From contig KB301649.1 in the NCBI GenBank assembly GCA_000328365.1, positions 244,305 to 308,304 on the forward strand: 64,000 bases of DNA. The letters run 5' to 3'. Each line of letters opens with the position of its first letter. Positions within the stretch are counted from its first letter, which is position 1. Below the pieces are notes generated by a model, which made no database searches, was not told the DNA's origin, and worked only from the letters and a program-made list of their open reading frames with translations. A program made the translations under genes and the position numbers. This stretch comes from Capitella teleta. Lineage: Eukaryota; Annelida; Polychaeta; Capitellidae. Positions 63,778 to 64,000 of the stretch are shown piece after piece.

Positions 63778-64000
63778 GGTGTCTGCAAAGGAGGCGTCAA
63801 CCTGTATGCTCTGTGCCTGCCTGCTTGGTGCAAATGGGTTAAGAGAACGGGACACGCAATGCATGGATCTGCTGGTGTTGGTCTGCGTTGCACGGGAGCC
63901 CATTGCGTCCGGATAAATCGCGGTAGGGTTTCCGCTGAAGGCTTTAGCACATTGATGAGAAATGGGGCGACCATTAATGGAAATAGGAGGCCTTTAAGCT

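Overview
The window looks like nuclear DNA of an early-branching invertebrate animal, possibly a sponge. It carries a ninjurin, which is an animal-specific family, four G-protein gamma genes and a WASP-type WH1 protein. The introns I could delimit are mostly 47-60 nt. The intergenic DNA is AT-rich and full of microsatellites, a tRNA-derived SINE, TA-flanked MITE-like elements and Ty3/gypsy LTR fossils. The species call is inference; the metazoan call is firm. All gene models were read from splice signals and frames by eye.

Layout. 1-10.8 kb: no gene I can defend; an (AAT)n tract and one SINE copy. 10.8-14.3 kb (-): five-exon LTO1 (ORAOV1), whose first intron holds two MITE-like elements and a 59-bp palindrome. 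14.5-14.8 kb: a block of GTGAC/GTCAC words between LTO1 and the next gene. 15.6-16.7 kb (+): six-exon secreted or membrane-anchored protein with an HspQ/YccV domain. 17.7-19.2 kb: young Ty3/gypsy element with an assembly gap inside. 21.9-24.2 kb (+): eight-exon SIRT6/7-type sirtuin. 25.7-26.1 kb: full-length SINE with a 13-bp target duplication. 27.1-28.4 kb (-): proline-rich WH1-CRIB protein. 28.6-37.4 kb: almost 9 kb with no convincing gene. 37.4-39.2 kb (+): ninjurin with a long cysteine-rich coiled-coil insertion between its two membrane helices.

40.2-44.2 kb: nested repeat debris (gypsy relics, SINE, second MITE copy, partial gypsy element, assembly gap). 44.4-45.9 kb (+): C-terminal four exons of a 15-PGDH-like short-chain dehydrogenase, with a 20-bp minisatellite in one intron; its NAD-binding exon is not visible. 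48.1-53.0 kb (-): three paralogous small single-pass membrane proteins sharing one exon plan. 55.0-63.8 kb (-): four G-protein gamma genes, each with an unbroken coding sequence and a splice acceptor just before the ATG.

There is no operon-like logic. The two coherent groups are tandem families, the small membrane proteins and the G gamma array. LTO1 belongs to Fe-S maturation of ABCE1, the sirtuin to NAD-dependent deacylation, the WH1-CRIB protein probably to Rho-GTPase/actin signalling and the ninjurin to membrane rupture or adhesion. The best candidates for something undescribed are the coiled-coil ninjurin and the small membrane protein family.
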